From positions 1 to 64,000 of the forward strand of contig NZ_CP094828.1 of NCBI RefSeq assembly GCF_022865125.1: DNA of 64,000 nt, read 5' to 3'. A program made the position numbers and the translations under genes. Numbering within the stretch: position 1 is the stretch's first letter; each line of letters opens with the position of its first letter. The notes under the pieces were generated by a model. It saw only the letters and a program-made list of their open reading frames with translations, was not told the origin of the DNA and made no database searches. The stretch is from Acuticoccus sp. I52.16.1. Lineage in GTDB: Bacteria > Pseudomonadota > Alphaproteobacteria > Rhizobiales > Amorphaceae. Below, one piece after another: positions 26,825 to 34,782 of the stretch.

Positions 26825-27271
26825 ATGCGTACGATCCCAGCCGACGCCTGGGTCATGGTCGGAGACGGCGAGAAGGCCCTCTTCCTGAAGAACGGCAACG
26901 ATGGCGGGTTCCCCCACCTCACCGTCGTGCGCGAGGTGGAGCACGAGAACCCGCCCAACCGCGAGCAGGGCAGCGACAGCCCCGGCCGCCGGCACGACAA
27001 CGGTCCCGGTCACAAGAGCGCCGTCGAAGAGACGGACTGGCACCGCCTGGAAAAGGAGCGGTTCGCCAAGGAGATCGCCGAGCGTCTCTACAAGGCCGCC
27101 CACCGCGGCGAGTACGACAAGCTCATCATCGCCGCCCCGCCGACGGTCCTGGGAGAGTTGCGCAAGTCGCTCCACAAGGAGGTGGAGGAGCGCATCGTCT
27201 TCGATGTGGCCAAGGAGCTGACCAACCGGCCGATCGACGAGATCGAGAAGGCGCTCACCAAGGAGCACTGA
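26825..27271 (+). CDS. Host-attachment-family protein
   Basis: 148 residues, matching the family Pfam calls 'protein required for attachment to host cells' (WVMVGDGEKALFLKN, a central charged linker, FAKEIAERLYKAAHRGEYDKLIIAAPPTVLGELRKSLH). Despite the name, the fold resembles eRF1-like RNA-binding domains and the role is not well established. No signal peptide. ATG 26825 follows GGGAGG with good spacing. It is the last gene before a strong terminator, so probably the end of the rpiA-TRAP-dipeptidase transcript. Confidence 0.85.
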   Translation: MRTIPADAWVMVGDGEKALFLKNGNDGGFPHLTVVREVEHENPPNREQGSDSPGRRHDNGPGHKSAVEETDWHRLEKERFAKEIAERLYKAAHRGEYDKLIIAAPPTVLGELRKSLHKEVEERIVFDVAKELTNRPIDEIEKALTKEH

Positions 27272-27295
27272 CGCGCCGCACCCATCGCCATTCGC

Positions 27296-27334
27296 CGCGC
27301 CGCGACCGCCCCCCGGTCGCGGCGCGTTTCGTTG
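27296..27334 (+). terminator. Strong Rho-independent terminator
   Basis: Perfect 13-bp stem CGCGCCGCGACCG / CGGTCGCGGCGCG with a 5-C loop, then TTTCGTTG. It closes the rightward rpiA-to-host-attachment gene run, 24 bases after the last stop. Confidence 0.92.
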
Positions 27335-27458
27335 GAGCCGGCGCCACGCTCCGCCGCAGCGGCGGCGATCTCGACGCGGCGCTACCGTCCCGGTCCCTCC
27401 GGCCCTCGGGTTCGGGCGGCGCGGGAGTGGGCGGCGGGAGTGGGCGTTATCGGGCGGC

Positions 27459-28337
27459 TCACCGCGCGGCGCGCCAGTCGAGAACGTGGTAGAGCGCGCC
27501 GCGCCGGGCTCCGCGGGTGATCACGGCCTCCACAGTCGTCGGCCCGAGGGCGCGGTGGCGGGCGGTGACACGAAGCCGGTAGGCCCGCGCCTCGAGGCCG
27601 AGGTGGCCGGCTGCCGCCGGGGCGATGGCACGGATCCGGGCGACGATGTCCCCCTCACCCGCCCGCAATGCGACGATGGCGTCGACCGTCGCGGCCGTCA
27701 CCCCCGGCAGCGATGCGAGGACGGCACGCGGCGCGGCCCGCGGGTCGATCGTGCCGGACGGGTTGAAGACGGTGAGATAGGGTGCCATCGCGGCGACGTC
27801 TTCGGACGTGACTCCCGCCACCGACACCAGTGCCGCGACGCTCTGGAACGGGCCGTGCCGGGTGTCTCCTGCGGCGCCGTCCACATCGTCGGCCGGCTCG
27901 GCCCCGGACGGGTCGGCCGGCGTCGCGCGCCAGGCGGTGACGGCGGCGGCGAACGCCTCGGCGCGGCCGGGGCGGGCCAGAGCGCGCCACAACCCGGCGA
28001 GCATCGCGGCCGACGCGGCGTTGAGGTCGATGCGCGCCGTTTCCGGAACGACGCCGAGAACGACCGTGCCGTCGTCGAAGGTGACGGACTGTCCGTCGAC
28101 ATCCGCGGCCCGGTGCCCCAGGCCGTAGAGCTGATAGGCCGCCAACGCGACGCCGCCGTCCACCAACGCGTCCGCGGCGAGGCGGTCGGCCGCCAGTCGC
28201 GCCGACCCGGCCGCCCCGCGCGCCGCCAGCGACGCCGTGCCGACCACGCCCGCCATCAACGCCAGCACCACCAGCACCGCGACCAGCACGAAGCCGCCCT
28301 CTCCCGGTCCGGATCGCCGGCGTGGCGCGCCGCTCAT
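27459..28337 (-). CDS. gspK: Type II secretion minor pseudopilin GspK
   Basis: 292 residues. Prepilin leader EGGFVLVAVLVVLALMAGVVGTAS: cleavage after GG and lack of Glu at +5, which is the hallmark of GspK. The large periplasmic domain contains the helix-hairpin-helix-like SAM part (IDLNAASAAMLAGLWRAL, TIDPRAAPRAVLASLPGVTAATVDAIVALRAG). It caps the tip of the pseudopilus with GspI and GspJ. ATG overlaps the gspJ stop (ATGA). It is the last gene of the leftward T2SS operon. Confidence 0.9.
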   Translation of the reverse strand: MSGAPRRRSGPGEGGFVLVAVLVVLALMAGVVGTASLAARGAAGSARLAADRLAADALVDGGVALAAYQLYGLGHRAADVDGQSVTFDDGTVVLGVVPETARIDLNAASAAMLAGLWRALARPGRAEAFAAAVTAWRATPADPSGAEPADDVDGAAGDTRHGPFQSVAALVSVAGVTSEDVAAMAPYLTVFNPSGTIDPRAAPRAVLASLPGVTAATVDAIVALRAGEGDIVARIRAIAPAAAGHLGLEARAYRLRVTARHRALGPTTVEAVITRGARRGALYHVLDWRAAR

Positions 28338-29164
28338 CGCCCCGGCTCCCCGATGGGATCGGCCGCGCGCGGGCGCTCGGTGCAGAAGGCGTCGGCGTCG
28401 TCCGGCGCGGCGGCGCAACCGGGGTCGGCATCGATCGGCAGAGCGATACGGTCGACGATCCCGTCGCCGACGTCGACCAGCACCGCGTCCGGCATGCGCG
28501 GGCCGCTCGGCCAACCGCCGCTCGTCGCTTCGGCGGCGTCCGGCTCGGTCCGGCCGGCGAAGCGGAAGCCGACCGGGCCCCGCGCGACCACCTCCGCCGG
28601 GGGCAGCTCGAGGTCAGCCGCGGCGGTCGCGGTCGACGGCAGCGGCGCACTCGTTCGCACCAGCCGCGCCGCCTCCCCGTCGCCGAGAGCCTGAAGAACG
28701 ACGACCGTCGCCCTCCCGTCCGCGCCACGAGCGGCGAAAAGGATCTGCGACCCGCTCCCTGAGAACACGAAGGCCGGCGTGTCGCCCGCCCAGCGGGCCC
28801 GGATCGTCGCGGTGAGATCGCGGCGGATGGCGTCGACGAGGCGGGTGGTCGCCTCCACGGTCTCGGCTCGGGCGGCGGCGCGGTCCCCGGCGCGCGCCAT
28901 CAGCGAGAGGACGGTGCTGACCCCCGCGAGGACGAGCGCGCTGAGAACGAGCGCGCACAGCGCCTCCAGCATCATGAACCCGCCCCGCCGCCCCCCATTC
29001 CGGCGCGGCGGTGACGTGCCCGCCCGACTCCGATCCGCCAGGCCCCCGGCCGGGACGCCGCCCGCCGGCGAGCCTCCACCGTCCCCCCACACCGCGGGCG
29101 CGGCTCCGGCACGGCTCCCGAGGGGCGGGCGGCCCGGCGGCGCGCTTCGGGGCGCGGGCGTCAT
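28334..29164 (-). CDS. gspJ: Type II secretion minor pseudopilin GspJ-like
   Basis: 276 residues. The prepilin peptidase site is RRGGFMMLEALCALVLSALVLAGV, with Glu at +5. The leader before it is about 62 residues, Pro/Gly-rich, far longer than usual, but the ATG at 29164 overlaps the gspI stop (ATGA) and no nearer start codon exists in frame. Position between gspI and gspK and the remaining beta-rich domain support GspJ. Confidence 0.82.
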   Translation of the reverse strand: MTPAPRSAPPGRPPLGSRAGAAPAVWGDGGGSPAGGVPAGGLADRSRAGTSPPRRNGGRRGGFMMLEALCALVLSALVLAGVSTVLSLMARAGDRAAARAETVEATTRLVDAIRRDLTATIRARWAGDTPAFVFSGSGSQILFAARGADGRATVVVLQALGDGEAARLVRTSAPLPSTATAAADLELPPAEVVARGPVGFRFAGRTEPDAAEATSGGWPSGPRMPDAVLVDVGDGIVDRIALPIDADPGCAAAPDDADAFCTERPRAADPIGEPGR

Positions 29165-29562
29165 GGTGCGGTCGTCACGAGGCGCACCGTCTCGACCTCC
29201 AGCGGAGCGGCGGGGCCGGCGGTGACGGTGAGGCGCAGGCGCACCGGGGACCACACCGCCGCCGCATCCGCCTCGCCGACCCGGGCCGGGGCGAAGGGGA
29301 GCCGCTCGAAGCGCATCGTCCAGCGATGCTCGCCGACGGTGCCGGAGCGCGGAGCGAGCGACGCGCCCGGCTCCAGCGGCGTCGCGAGCAGCGACCGGGC
29401 GACACGCTCCGCACTCGCCAGGCCGGCCGCGCGCGACACCGTCGCCGTCGCCGCCACCACCCCCTGCTGGATCGCCACGGAGACCGCCGCCAGAACCGCC
29501 AGCGCCACCAGCACCTCCAGCAACGTGAACCCGTCCTCGCCGCGCCGGCGCCCCCGCTTCAC
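29161..29562 (-). CDS. gspI: Type II secretion minor pseudopilin GspI
   Basis: 133 residues, with the prepilin leader KRGRRRGEDGFTLLEVLVALAVLAAVSVA cleaved after Gly and with Glu at +5. The short periplasmic domain (RWTMRFERLPFAP ... VRLRLTVTA) is typical for GspI. GTG start overlaps the gspH stop (GTGA). It starts tip assembly of the pseudopilus. Confidence 0.87.
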   Translation of the reverse strand: MKRGRRRGEDGFTLLEVLVALAVLAAVSVAIQQGVVAATATVSRAAGLASAERVARSLLATPLEPGASLAPRSGTVGEHRWTMRFERLPFAPARVGEADAAAVWSPVRLRLTVTAGPAAPLEVETVRLVTTAP

Positions 29563-29981
29563 GGCGCGATCTCGACCGCGCCGGTGTAGGGGCGCACCGT
29601 GACGAGGACCGACGCGCCGCCGGCAGACAGGCGCAACGCCGCCGCGCTCGCCCGCCCGTCGGCCGCGAAGACGATGCGGCCGGGCACTTCGCCGTTCATG
29701 CGCAGGGTCAGACGAGGCGGCAGCGTGAGGACACCCCCACCGCCGCGCAGCGCATGGGCCGCCGCGTCGAGCCGCGCCTCGGACGGTGCGCCGGACCGCA
29801 GCGCCGCGTCGCGCTCGCCGCGCAGGAAGGTGGCGACACGCTGTGCCTCCCCCTCCAGCATCGCCCGCCCCCGCCCAGGCAGCGCCCACGGCATGACGAG
29901 GCTCGCCACCAGCGCGATCGTCAAAAGCGCCAGCATCGCCTCGATCAGGGCGAACCCGTCATTGCGGCGCGATGTCGTCGT
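29559..29981 (-). CDS. gspH: Type II secretion minor pseudopilin GspH (start codon unclear)
   Basis: About 140 residues. The prepilin site is SRRNDGFALIEAMLALLTIALVASLVM, cleaved after Gly, with Glu at +5; the rest (EAQRVATFLRGERDAALRSG) is typical of GspH. No ATG, GTG or TTG lies in frame between the leader and the far side of gspG; the frame stays open through gspG to 30209. A strong GGGAGGGAA stands just before in-frame ACG codons at 29976-29981, which I use as a provisional start. An ATG at 29960-29962 overlapping the gspG stop is one base out of frame. See the finding. Confidence 0.7.
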   Translation of the reverse strand, partial: TTTSRRNDGFALIEAMLALLTIALVASLVMPWALPGRGRAMLEGEAQRVATFLRGERDAALRSGAPSEARLDAAAHALRGGGGVLTLPPRLTLRMNGEVPGRIVFAADGRASAAALRLSAGGASVLVTVRPYTGAVEIAP

Positions 29982-30420
29982 TCCCTCCCGTCCGCCCGTC
30001 CGGCCCCATCGAGGTGATGGTGAAGCGTCGGCCGCCTTCGGGCGCGTAGTCGTAAGGATGGCCCCAGGGATCGAGCGGGACGCTACCCTGCTGCAGATAC
30101 GGCCCGTTCCACGCCGCCACGCCGCCGGGCCGCGCCACCAGCGCCTCCAGCCCCTGCGTCGCGCTCGGATAGGCGCCGACGTCGATGAAGTAGAGGTCGA
30201 GGGCGGCACCGAGCGACTGGATCTGCAGCGCCGCCGCCCGCTCGCGCGAGGACGTGAGGTAGCCCAGCACCCGCGGCGCGACGAGCCCCATCACCAGGCC
30301 GAGGATGACGAGCACCACCAGGAGTTCGACGAGGGTGAACCCGCCGCGTCGGTCGCGCCTTGCGGTGCGCCGGAGGCGGGAGGCGCGCGCGGCGCGCGAG
30401 AGGTGTGCCATGGTCATCAT
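29959..30420 (-). CDS. gspG: Type II secretion major pseudopilin GspG
   Basis: 153 residues. Prepilin leader ends RRDRRGGFTLVELLVVLVILGLVMGLVAPRVLG with Glu at +5. The C-terminal pseudopilin signature is present (LDLYFIDVGAYPSATQGLEALV, GPYLQQGSVPLDPWGHPYDY and the calcium-loop region TSMGPDGRTGGNDDI). It polymerises into the pseudopilus that pushes substrates through GspD. Starts 3 bases after gspF stop; its last bases overlap the leader of gspH. Confidence 0.95.
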   Translation of the reverse strand: MMTMAHLSRAARASRLRRTARRDRRGGFTLVELLVVLVILGLVMGLVAPRVLGYLTSSRERAAALQIQSLGAALDLYFIDVGAYPSATQGLEALVARPGGVAAWNGPYLQQGSVPLDPWGHPYDYAPEGGRRFTITSMGPDGRTGGNDDIAPQ

Positions 30421-30423
30421 GCC

Positions 30424-31629
30424 TTATACGAGCAGATCGTTGATCCCGATGAGCGCAGACATCACCGAGATGATGACCCACGCGATCAAGAGGCTGACCA
30501 GGATCATCAGCGCCGGGCCGAGGATGCCGGTCAGCCGCGTCAGCGCCGCCTCCAGCTTCAGCTCGTAGAAGGCGGCGACGCGGCCGGCGGCCGGTCCCAG
30601 CTCGCCCGCCTCCTCGCCGATCCGCAGCATCTGCGTCACGTGGCTGGGCATCAGCGCCTCCTGCGCCAGCGCGTCGGACAGGCGCCGCCCCTGGCGCACC
30701 TCGGCGGTCACCGCATCCACCCGCCGCCCCGCCCCCGGACGGGCCAGCACGCCGCGGATCAGCCGCAGTGCGGTGGAGATGTCCACACCGTTGTCGGTCA
30801 GGATGGCGAGCGTGCGGCAGAAGGCCATGGTCTCGGCGTGCGACACGATGGTGCGCGTCACCGGCAGCCGCGCCGCCAGCGCGAGCCACAGCGCGCGCGC
30901 CTCGCCGAGCCGCTTCACCGCGAGCCCCGCGACGAGGACGACCGCCGAGGCGATCGCGACGAGGTCCACATGGGCGCGGAAGGCCGCCGAGAGGTCGAAG
31001 ACGAGGAGGGCGGCGGGGTCCATCTGGTCGCGGAAGCCGGCGATGGCGCCCTCGAACTGCGGGATCACATAGAGGAGGACGAAGCCCAGAACTCCCAGCG
31101 CCGCGACCACGAGGAAGAGCGGGTAGGCCACCGCCGCGACCACCTTGCGCCGCATCGCCTCGGCCCGCGCTCGTTCGGCGGCGAGGCCCGACAGCGCCTC
31201 CTCCAGCCGCCCGGCGGCCTCGGCGACCTCCACGGTCTTGGCGTAGACCGGGGGGAACTCGCGGGGGTGACGGGCCAATGCCTCGGAGAAGCTGCGGCCG
31301 GCGGAGATATCGGCCGACAGCGTCGCGGTCAGGCGGCGCAGCCACGCCCGCGTCTCGAGGTCGGCGAGGATCTTCAGCGCCTCGTTGAGTTGCACGCCGC
31401 CCTTCAGCAACATCGCGAGATCGGCGGTGAAGGCGGTGACGTGCTCGGGCCGCGGGTCCGGCGTCATCCGCTCGCGCCAGGGGCGGGTGCCGGCGACCTT
31501 GCGCGCGTCGAGCGGCGTGAGGCCGGAGCGGGCCAGCGCATCGTACGCATCGGCGACCGAGGCGGCCTCGATCGCCCCGGCGGCGAGATTGCCGGACGCA
31601 TCGATCGCGCGGTACTCGAAGCGCTCCAT
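30424..31629 (-). CDS. gspF: Type II secretion inner-membrane platform protein GspF
   Basis: 401 residues with two T2SSF domains (~70-195 and ~270-395) and three membrane helices (~168-190, ~215-235, ~375-397). Recognisable blocks: FTADLAMLLKGGVQLNEAL, AYPLFLVVAALGVLGFVLLYVIPQFE, SHAETMAFCRTLAILTDNGVDISTALRL, MLRIGEEAGELG. It links the ATPase GspE to pseudopilus assembly. Confidence 0.95.
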   Translation of the reverse strand: MERFEYRAIDASGNLAAGAIEAASVADAYDALARSGLTPLDARKVAGTRPWRERMTPDPRPEHVTAFTADLAMLLKGGVQLNEALKILADLETRAWLRRLTATLSADISAGRSFSEALARHPREFPPVYAKTVEVAEAAGRLEEALSGLAAERARAEAMRRKVVAAVAYPLFLVVAALGVLGFVLLYVIPQFEGAIAGFRDQMDPAALLVFDLSAAFRAHVDLVAIASAVVLVAGLAVKRLGEARALWLALAARLPVTRTIVSHAETMAFCRTLAILTDNGVDISTALRLIRGVLARPGAGRRVDAVTAEVRQGRRLSDALAQEALMPSHVTQMLRIGEEAGELGPAAGRVAAFYELKLEAALTRLTGILGPALMILVSLLIAWVIISVMSALIGINDLLV

Positions 31630-31691
31630 CGCTCTCCCCCATCCCCGCCGTCAGTGATTGCCCGGATGGGCCGGCAACGCCAGCCCGGCCC

Positions 31692-32267
31692 TCACAGCGG
31701 CACCGCCGAGGGCCCCGCCATCCACCATACGGCGAAGACGGCCGGCGCCAGCAGAGCCCCGAACGGCAGCTTGGTGGAGCGGTCCACCCGCCGCCCGGCG
31801 AGCGCCATCCCCCCCGCGATCACGAGTCCGAGAAGGCTCGCCGCCAGCAGCGCCGCCGCAAAACCCGCCGCGCCGACGAGGAGCCCCGCGGCACCGGCCA
31901 GCTTCACGTCGCCGAAGCCCAGCACGTCGACCCCGCGGCGGCGATAGAACACCTCGCGGACCGCCCACAATGCGCCGGCCGACAGCGCCAGGTCGAGCGC
32001 CAGCACCGGGAGGAGCGTGGCCGTGCCCTGCCCCGTCGCCAGCCCCGCCGCCCAGCGCAGCACCACCGCGAGCCCGGCGAGCGCGGCGACCGCACCGTCG
32101 GGGATGGTGAAGGTGCGCGCGTCGACCACCGCGACGAGCGCACACAGCGCTGCGACGGCGAGGCCGAGCGCCGGGGCCAGGACGCCGAACGCCGGCATTG
32201 TGAGGATCACGGCCGTGCAAAAGGCCGCCGCGACGGCTGCGACGGCCGGCACCAGGGCGCCCGGCAT
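31692..32267 (-). CDS. gspO: Prepilin peptidase (A24, peptidase domain only)
   Basis: 191 residues, about six membrane helices. Both catalytic aspartates are recognisable: D-containing VDARTFTIPD near 50 and the GxGD motif GFGDVKLAGAAGLLVG near 118. Cleaves the leaders of GspG-K. The N-terminal cysteine-rich methyltransferase domain of classical GspO/PilD is missing, as in CpaA-type enzymes. Its ATG overlaps the gspD stop by one base (TGATG). Confidence 0.85.
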   Translation of the reverse strand: MPGALVPAVAAVAAAFCTAVILTMPAFGVLAPALGLAVAALCALVAVVDARTFTIPDGAVAALAGLAVVLRWAAGLATGQGTATLLPVLALDLALSAGALWAVREVFYRRRGVDVLGFGDVKLAGAAGLLVGAAGFAAALLAASLLGLVIAGGMALAGRRVDRSTKLPFGALLAPAVFAVWWMAGPSAVPL

Positions 32268-34405
32268 CAGCGCTTGGTGACGCCTTGCGGCGCGTCGCGG
32301 CCGGAGAGGATCGGCATGCGCATGCGCAGTTCCTCGGCGACCGACTGCGCGTCGACGCCGTCGCGGATCACCACCGGGCGGATCAGCACCACCAGCTCGG
32401 TCCGCTCCTGGCCCTTGGCGGTCTCGGAGAAGAGCTTGCCCACGCCGGGCACGTCCTTCAGCACGGGAATCCCCTGGTCGCGGTCGCGCCGGCGGGCGGA
32501 GATCATGCCCGCGAGCAGCACCGTCTGCCCGCTCTGGACCGAGATCGCGCTGTTGACGCGGCGGCGCGAGAACGTCGGGGTCAGGCTGTCGGCGTCGCTC
32601 GCGACGGCGGAGATCTCCTGGCTCACCTTCATCGTCACCGCGTCGTTCTCGCCGATCCGCGGCGTCACCTCCAGGATGATGCCGGTGTCGCGGAATTCCA
32701 CCTGATTGACGATCGGCGCGTCGACGTTCTCCACGCTCTGCGCCTGGCGCACGGTGACGGGGACCGAATCGCCCACCTGGAGCGACGCGGTCTCGTTCTC
32801 GACCACCACCAGCGAGGGCGAGGAGAGGATTTCGACGTCGGTGATCTCGTCGAGCGCGGAAATGATGACGTCGGGGTCGGAGTTGGAGCCGACGACGAAG
32901 TTGAACCCGGGGATCTGCTTTTGCAGCGTGTTGGCGACCTCGGTGAAGAGCGAGGCGGAGCCGACGTTGCGGTCGAGCCCGACGCTCTTCGACTTGACGA
33001 AATATTGCACGCCGAATTCGAGCTGGTCCGTCAGCCGCACCTCGGCGATGGTGACGTTGATCGCCACCTGCACCGGCGTCGCGTCGAGCGCCTTGAGGGT
33101 GGCGAGGATCTTCTCGTAGGTCGCCCCGTCGGCGAAGACGACGACCGCGTTGTTGGCGACGTCCGCGCTCACCTTGATGGGGCTCTCGCTGTTGCCGGAG
33201 GACAGGTCGATGTCGCCGGCGGGATCGCCGCTGAGAACCGAGGCGGCCTCGGAGAAGCGGTCGCGCAGGGTCGTGCTCTCGGCCGCGAAGGCGCTCTCGA
33301 CGTTGCTCGCCGCGGCGCGCCGGGGCTGGCGGGAGGTGGACGTGTCGGCATTGAAGAGTTCGCCGACGACGTTCGCCAGCTCCGCCGCGTTGCGGTACCG
33401 CGCGCGGTAGACGAAGACGTTCTCGGCCGACTTGGCGTTCTGGATGTCGAGCCGGCGGACCCAGGCGGAGGCGCGTCGCATCAGGTCGCGGCTCTTGGAC
33501 AGGGCCATGACGGCTTTCACCCGCGGCAGCGCCTTGAACTCGATCGCCCCGGCGGCGACGTTCTCCTCCTGGCTGGCGAAGATCGTGTTCAGCTCGGAGA
33601 CGACGTCTTCCGGCTTGGCCCGCCGCAGCTCGAAGATCGAGACGGACTGGTTCTTCATCCAGTCCGCATCGAAGGAGACGATCGCGTCGACCACCTCGGC
33701 GCGCTTGCCGCTGGGGCCGCGCACCACCAACGCGTTCTCCGCCACGCTGAGCGAGAGGTTGTCGGTCGGCACCACGAAGCCTTGCAGGATGGTCGAGATG
33801 GTGTCGACCGAGACGTATCGCAGCGGCACCACGGAGATGCCCCAACCCGGTCCGCCGCGCCCGCGGTCGACCCGTCCCGGCGTGGCCCCGCCCTGCTCGA
33901 TCCGGTAGCCGGAGCCCGTCTCGACCAGCGCATAGCCCTCCCCGTCGAGGAGGTTTTCCAGGATCGCCAGCAGCTCGTCCCGCCGCACCGCGCGCTCGGA
34001 CGAGATGGTGACGCGGCCGGAGAGGGTCAGGTTGGTGGTATAGTTCTCCTGCAGCGCGTCGGCGAGGATGGCGCGCACCACCTGGGACAGCTCCGCATCG
34101 TCGAAGTTCAGCCGGTAGGACGCGCTGCCGTCGAGTGCGGCGGCGCGGCCGCCGGAGGTACGGCCGCCGCTCGGATCGGTCCCGGCCGTCTCGGTATAGG
34201 ACTGGGTGACGCCGACGCTGCCGTCGAGCGGGACGAGCCCTTGCGCGGTGGCCGGGGCGACCTTCTTGGGATGGCGCGCGCGCAGGTCGCCGAAGATCGG
34301 CTCATTCTGGAACGGACCGTTGATGGAGGCCGGTCCGCGGTCGCTGCAGCTGGCGAACAGCGCGACGCAAACAAGCGCAGCCAGGAGGCATGCGACCCGT
34401 CTCAT
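32267..34405 (-). CDS. gspD: Type II secretion outer-membrane secretin GspD, lipoprotein form
   Basis: 712 residues. Signal peptide with lipobox ending LFASC (C20), so the secretin is predicted to be lipid-anchored. N0-N3 domains follow (YRLNFDDAELSQVVRAILAD, VVPLRYVSVDTISTILQGFV, VFVYRARYRNAAELANVVGELF) and the secretin domain from ~470 (VQVAINVTIAEVRLTDQLEFGVQYF, ILSSPSLVVVENETASLQVGDSVPV, VNSAISVQSGQTVLLAGMI, VPGVGKLFSETAKGQERTELVVLIRPVVI). Forms the gate through the outer membrane. Start ATG 34405; upstream in-frame starts would spoil the signal peptide. Confidence 0.95.
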   Translation of the reverse strand: MRRVACLLAALVCVALFASCSDRGPASINGPFQNEPIFGDLRARHPKKVAPATAQGLVPLDGSVGVTQSYTETAGTDPSGGRTSGGRAAALDGSASYRLNFDDAELSQVVRAILADALQENYTTNLTLSGRVTISSERAVRRDELLAILENLLDGEGYALVETGSGYRIEQGGATPGRVDRGRGGPGWGISVVPLRYVSVDTISTILQGFVVPTDNLSLSVAENALVVRGPSGKRAEVVDAIVSFDADWMKNQSVSIFELRRAKPEDVVSELNTIFASQEENVAAGAIEFKALPRVKAVMALSKSRDLMRRASAWVRRLDIQNAKSAENVFVYRARYRNAAELANVVGELFNADTSTSRQPRRAAASNVESAFAAESTTLRDRFSEAASVLSGDPAGDIDLSSGNSESPIKVSADVANNAVVVFADGATYEKILATLKALDATPVQVAINVTIAEVRLTDQLEFGVQYFVKSKSVGLDRNVGSASLFTEVANTLQKQIPGFNFVVGSNSDPDVIISALDEITDVEILSSPSLVVVENETASLQVGDSVPVTVRQAQSVENVDAPIVNQVEFRDTGIILEVTPRIGENDAVTMKVSQEISAVASDADSLTPTFSRRRVNSAISVQSGQTVLLAGMISARRRDRDQGIPVLKDVPGVGKLFSETAKGQERTELVVLIRPVVIRDGVDAQSVAEELRMRMPILSGRDAPQGVTKR

Positions 34406-34782
34406 CCCCGCCGCGCTCGCGCAGAACCCACACACCCCTCCTCCGCCATCGCCGTGGCATGGCGCACGCGGACACGCACCCGAAACTCCGGCTGCCGCCA
34501 AAACTGCCGTACTGGTCAACGGATTACGGCGAAGTTATACACGCTTCATGGATGAACCGTGAATGGGGCGCCCGGAGTGACCGCTCCACTTCAACCCGGC
34601 TCGGTGTATATTCGCAACAAGTTCCGTCCCGCCGCGGAGGTCCGAATGCCCGATCGGTGCGCCCTCTCCGAGAAAATCGTGCCTGAACGACTGAGGTTCT
34701 CGCGCATTAACCATCCATTCACTTGCCGCGCCGAATTGTTCTTCATCGTGGCGCGGGCCGCCCCCGCCGGACCTGCCCCCCT
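34406..34782. other. Divergent promoter region of the two T2SS operons
   Basis: 377 bases between gspD (leftward) and gspE (rightward), lower in GC than its surroundings. It must hold both promoters. A TTAACCAT octamer at 34707-34714, 69 bases before gspE, equals the extended CtrA half-site; there is no second TTAA at the proper spacing. I see no gene and no RNA structure of known class. Confidence 0.5.

Noticed and set aside
28334-29164. Shorter start for gspJ that would give a normal prepilin leader
   Set aside because: No ATG, GTG or TTG lies in frame near the RRGGF site, and the ATGA overlap with gspI supports the long form.
32285-34555. 756-codon plus-strand open frame opposite gspD
   Set aside because: Antisense shadow of the secretin gene, no domain, and no ribosome site.
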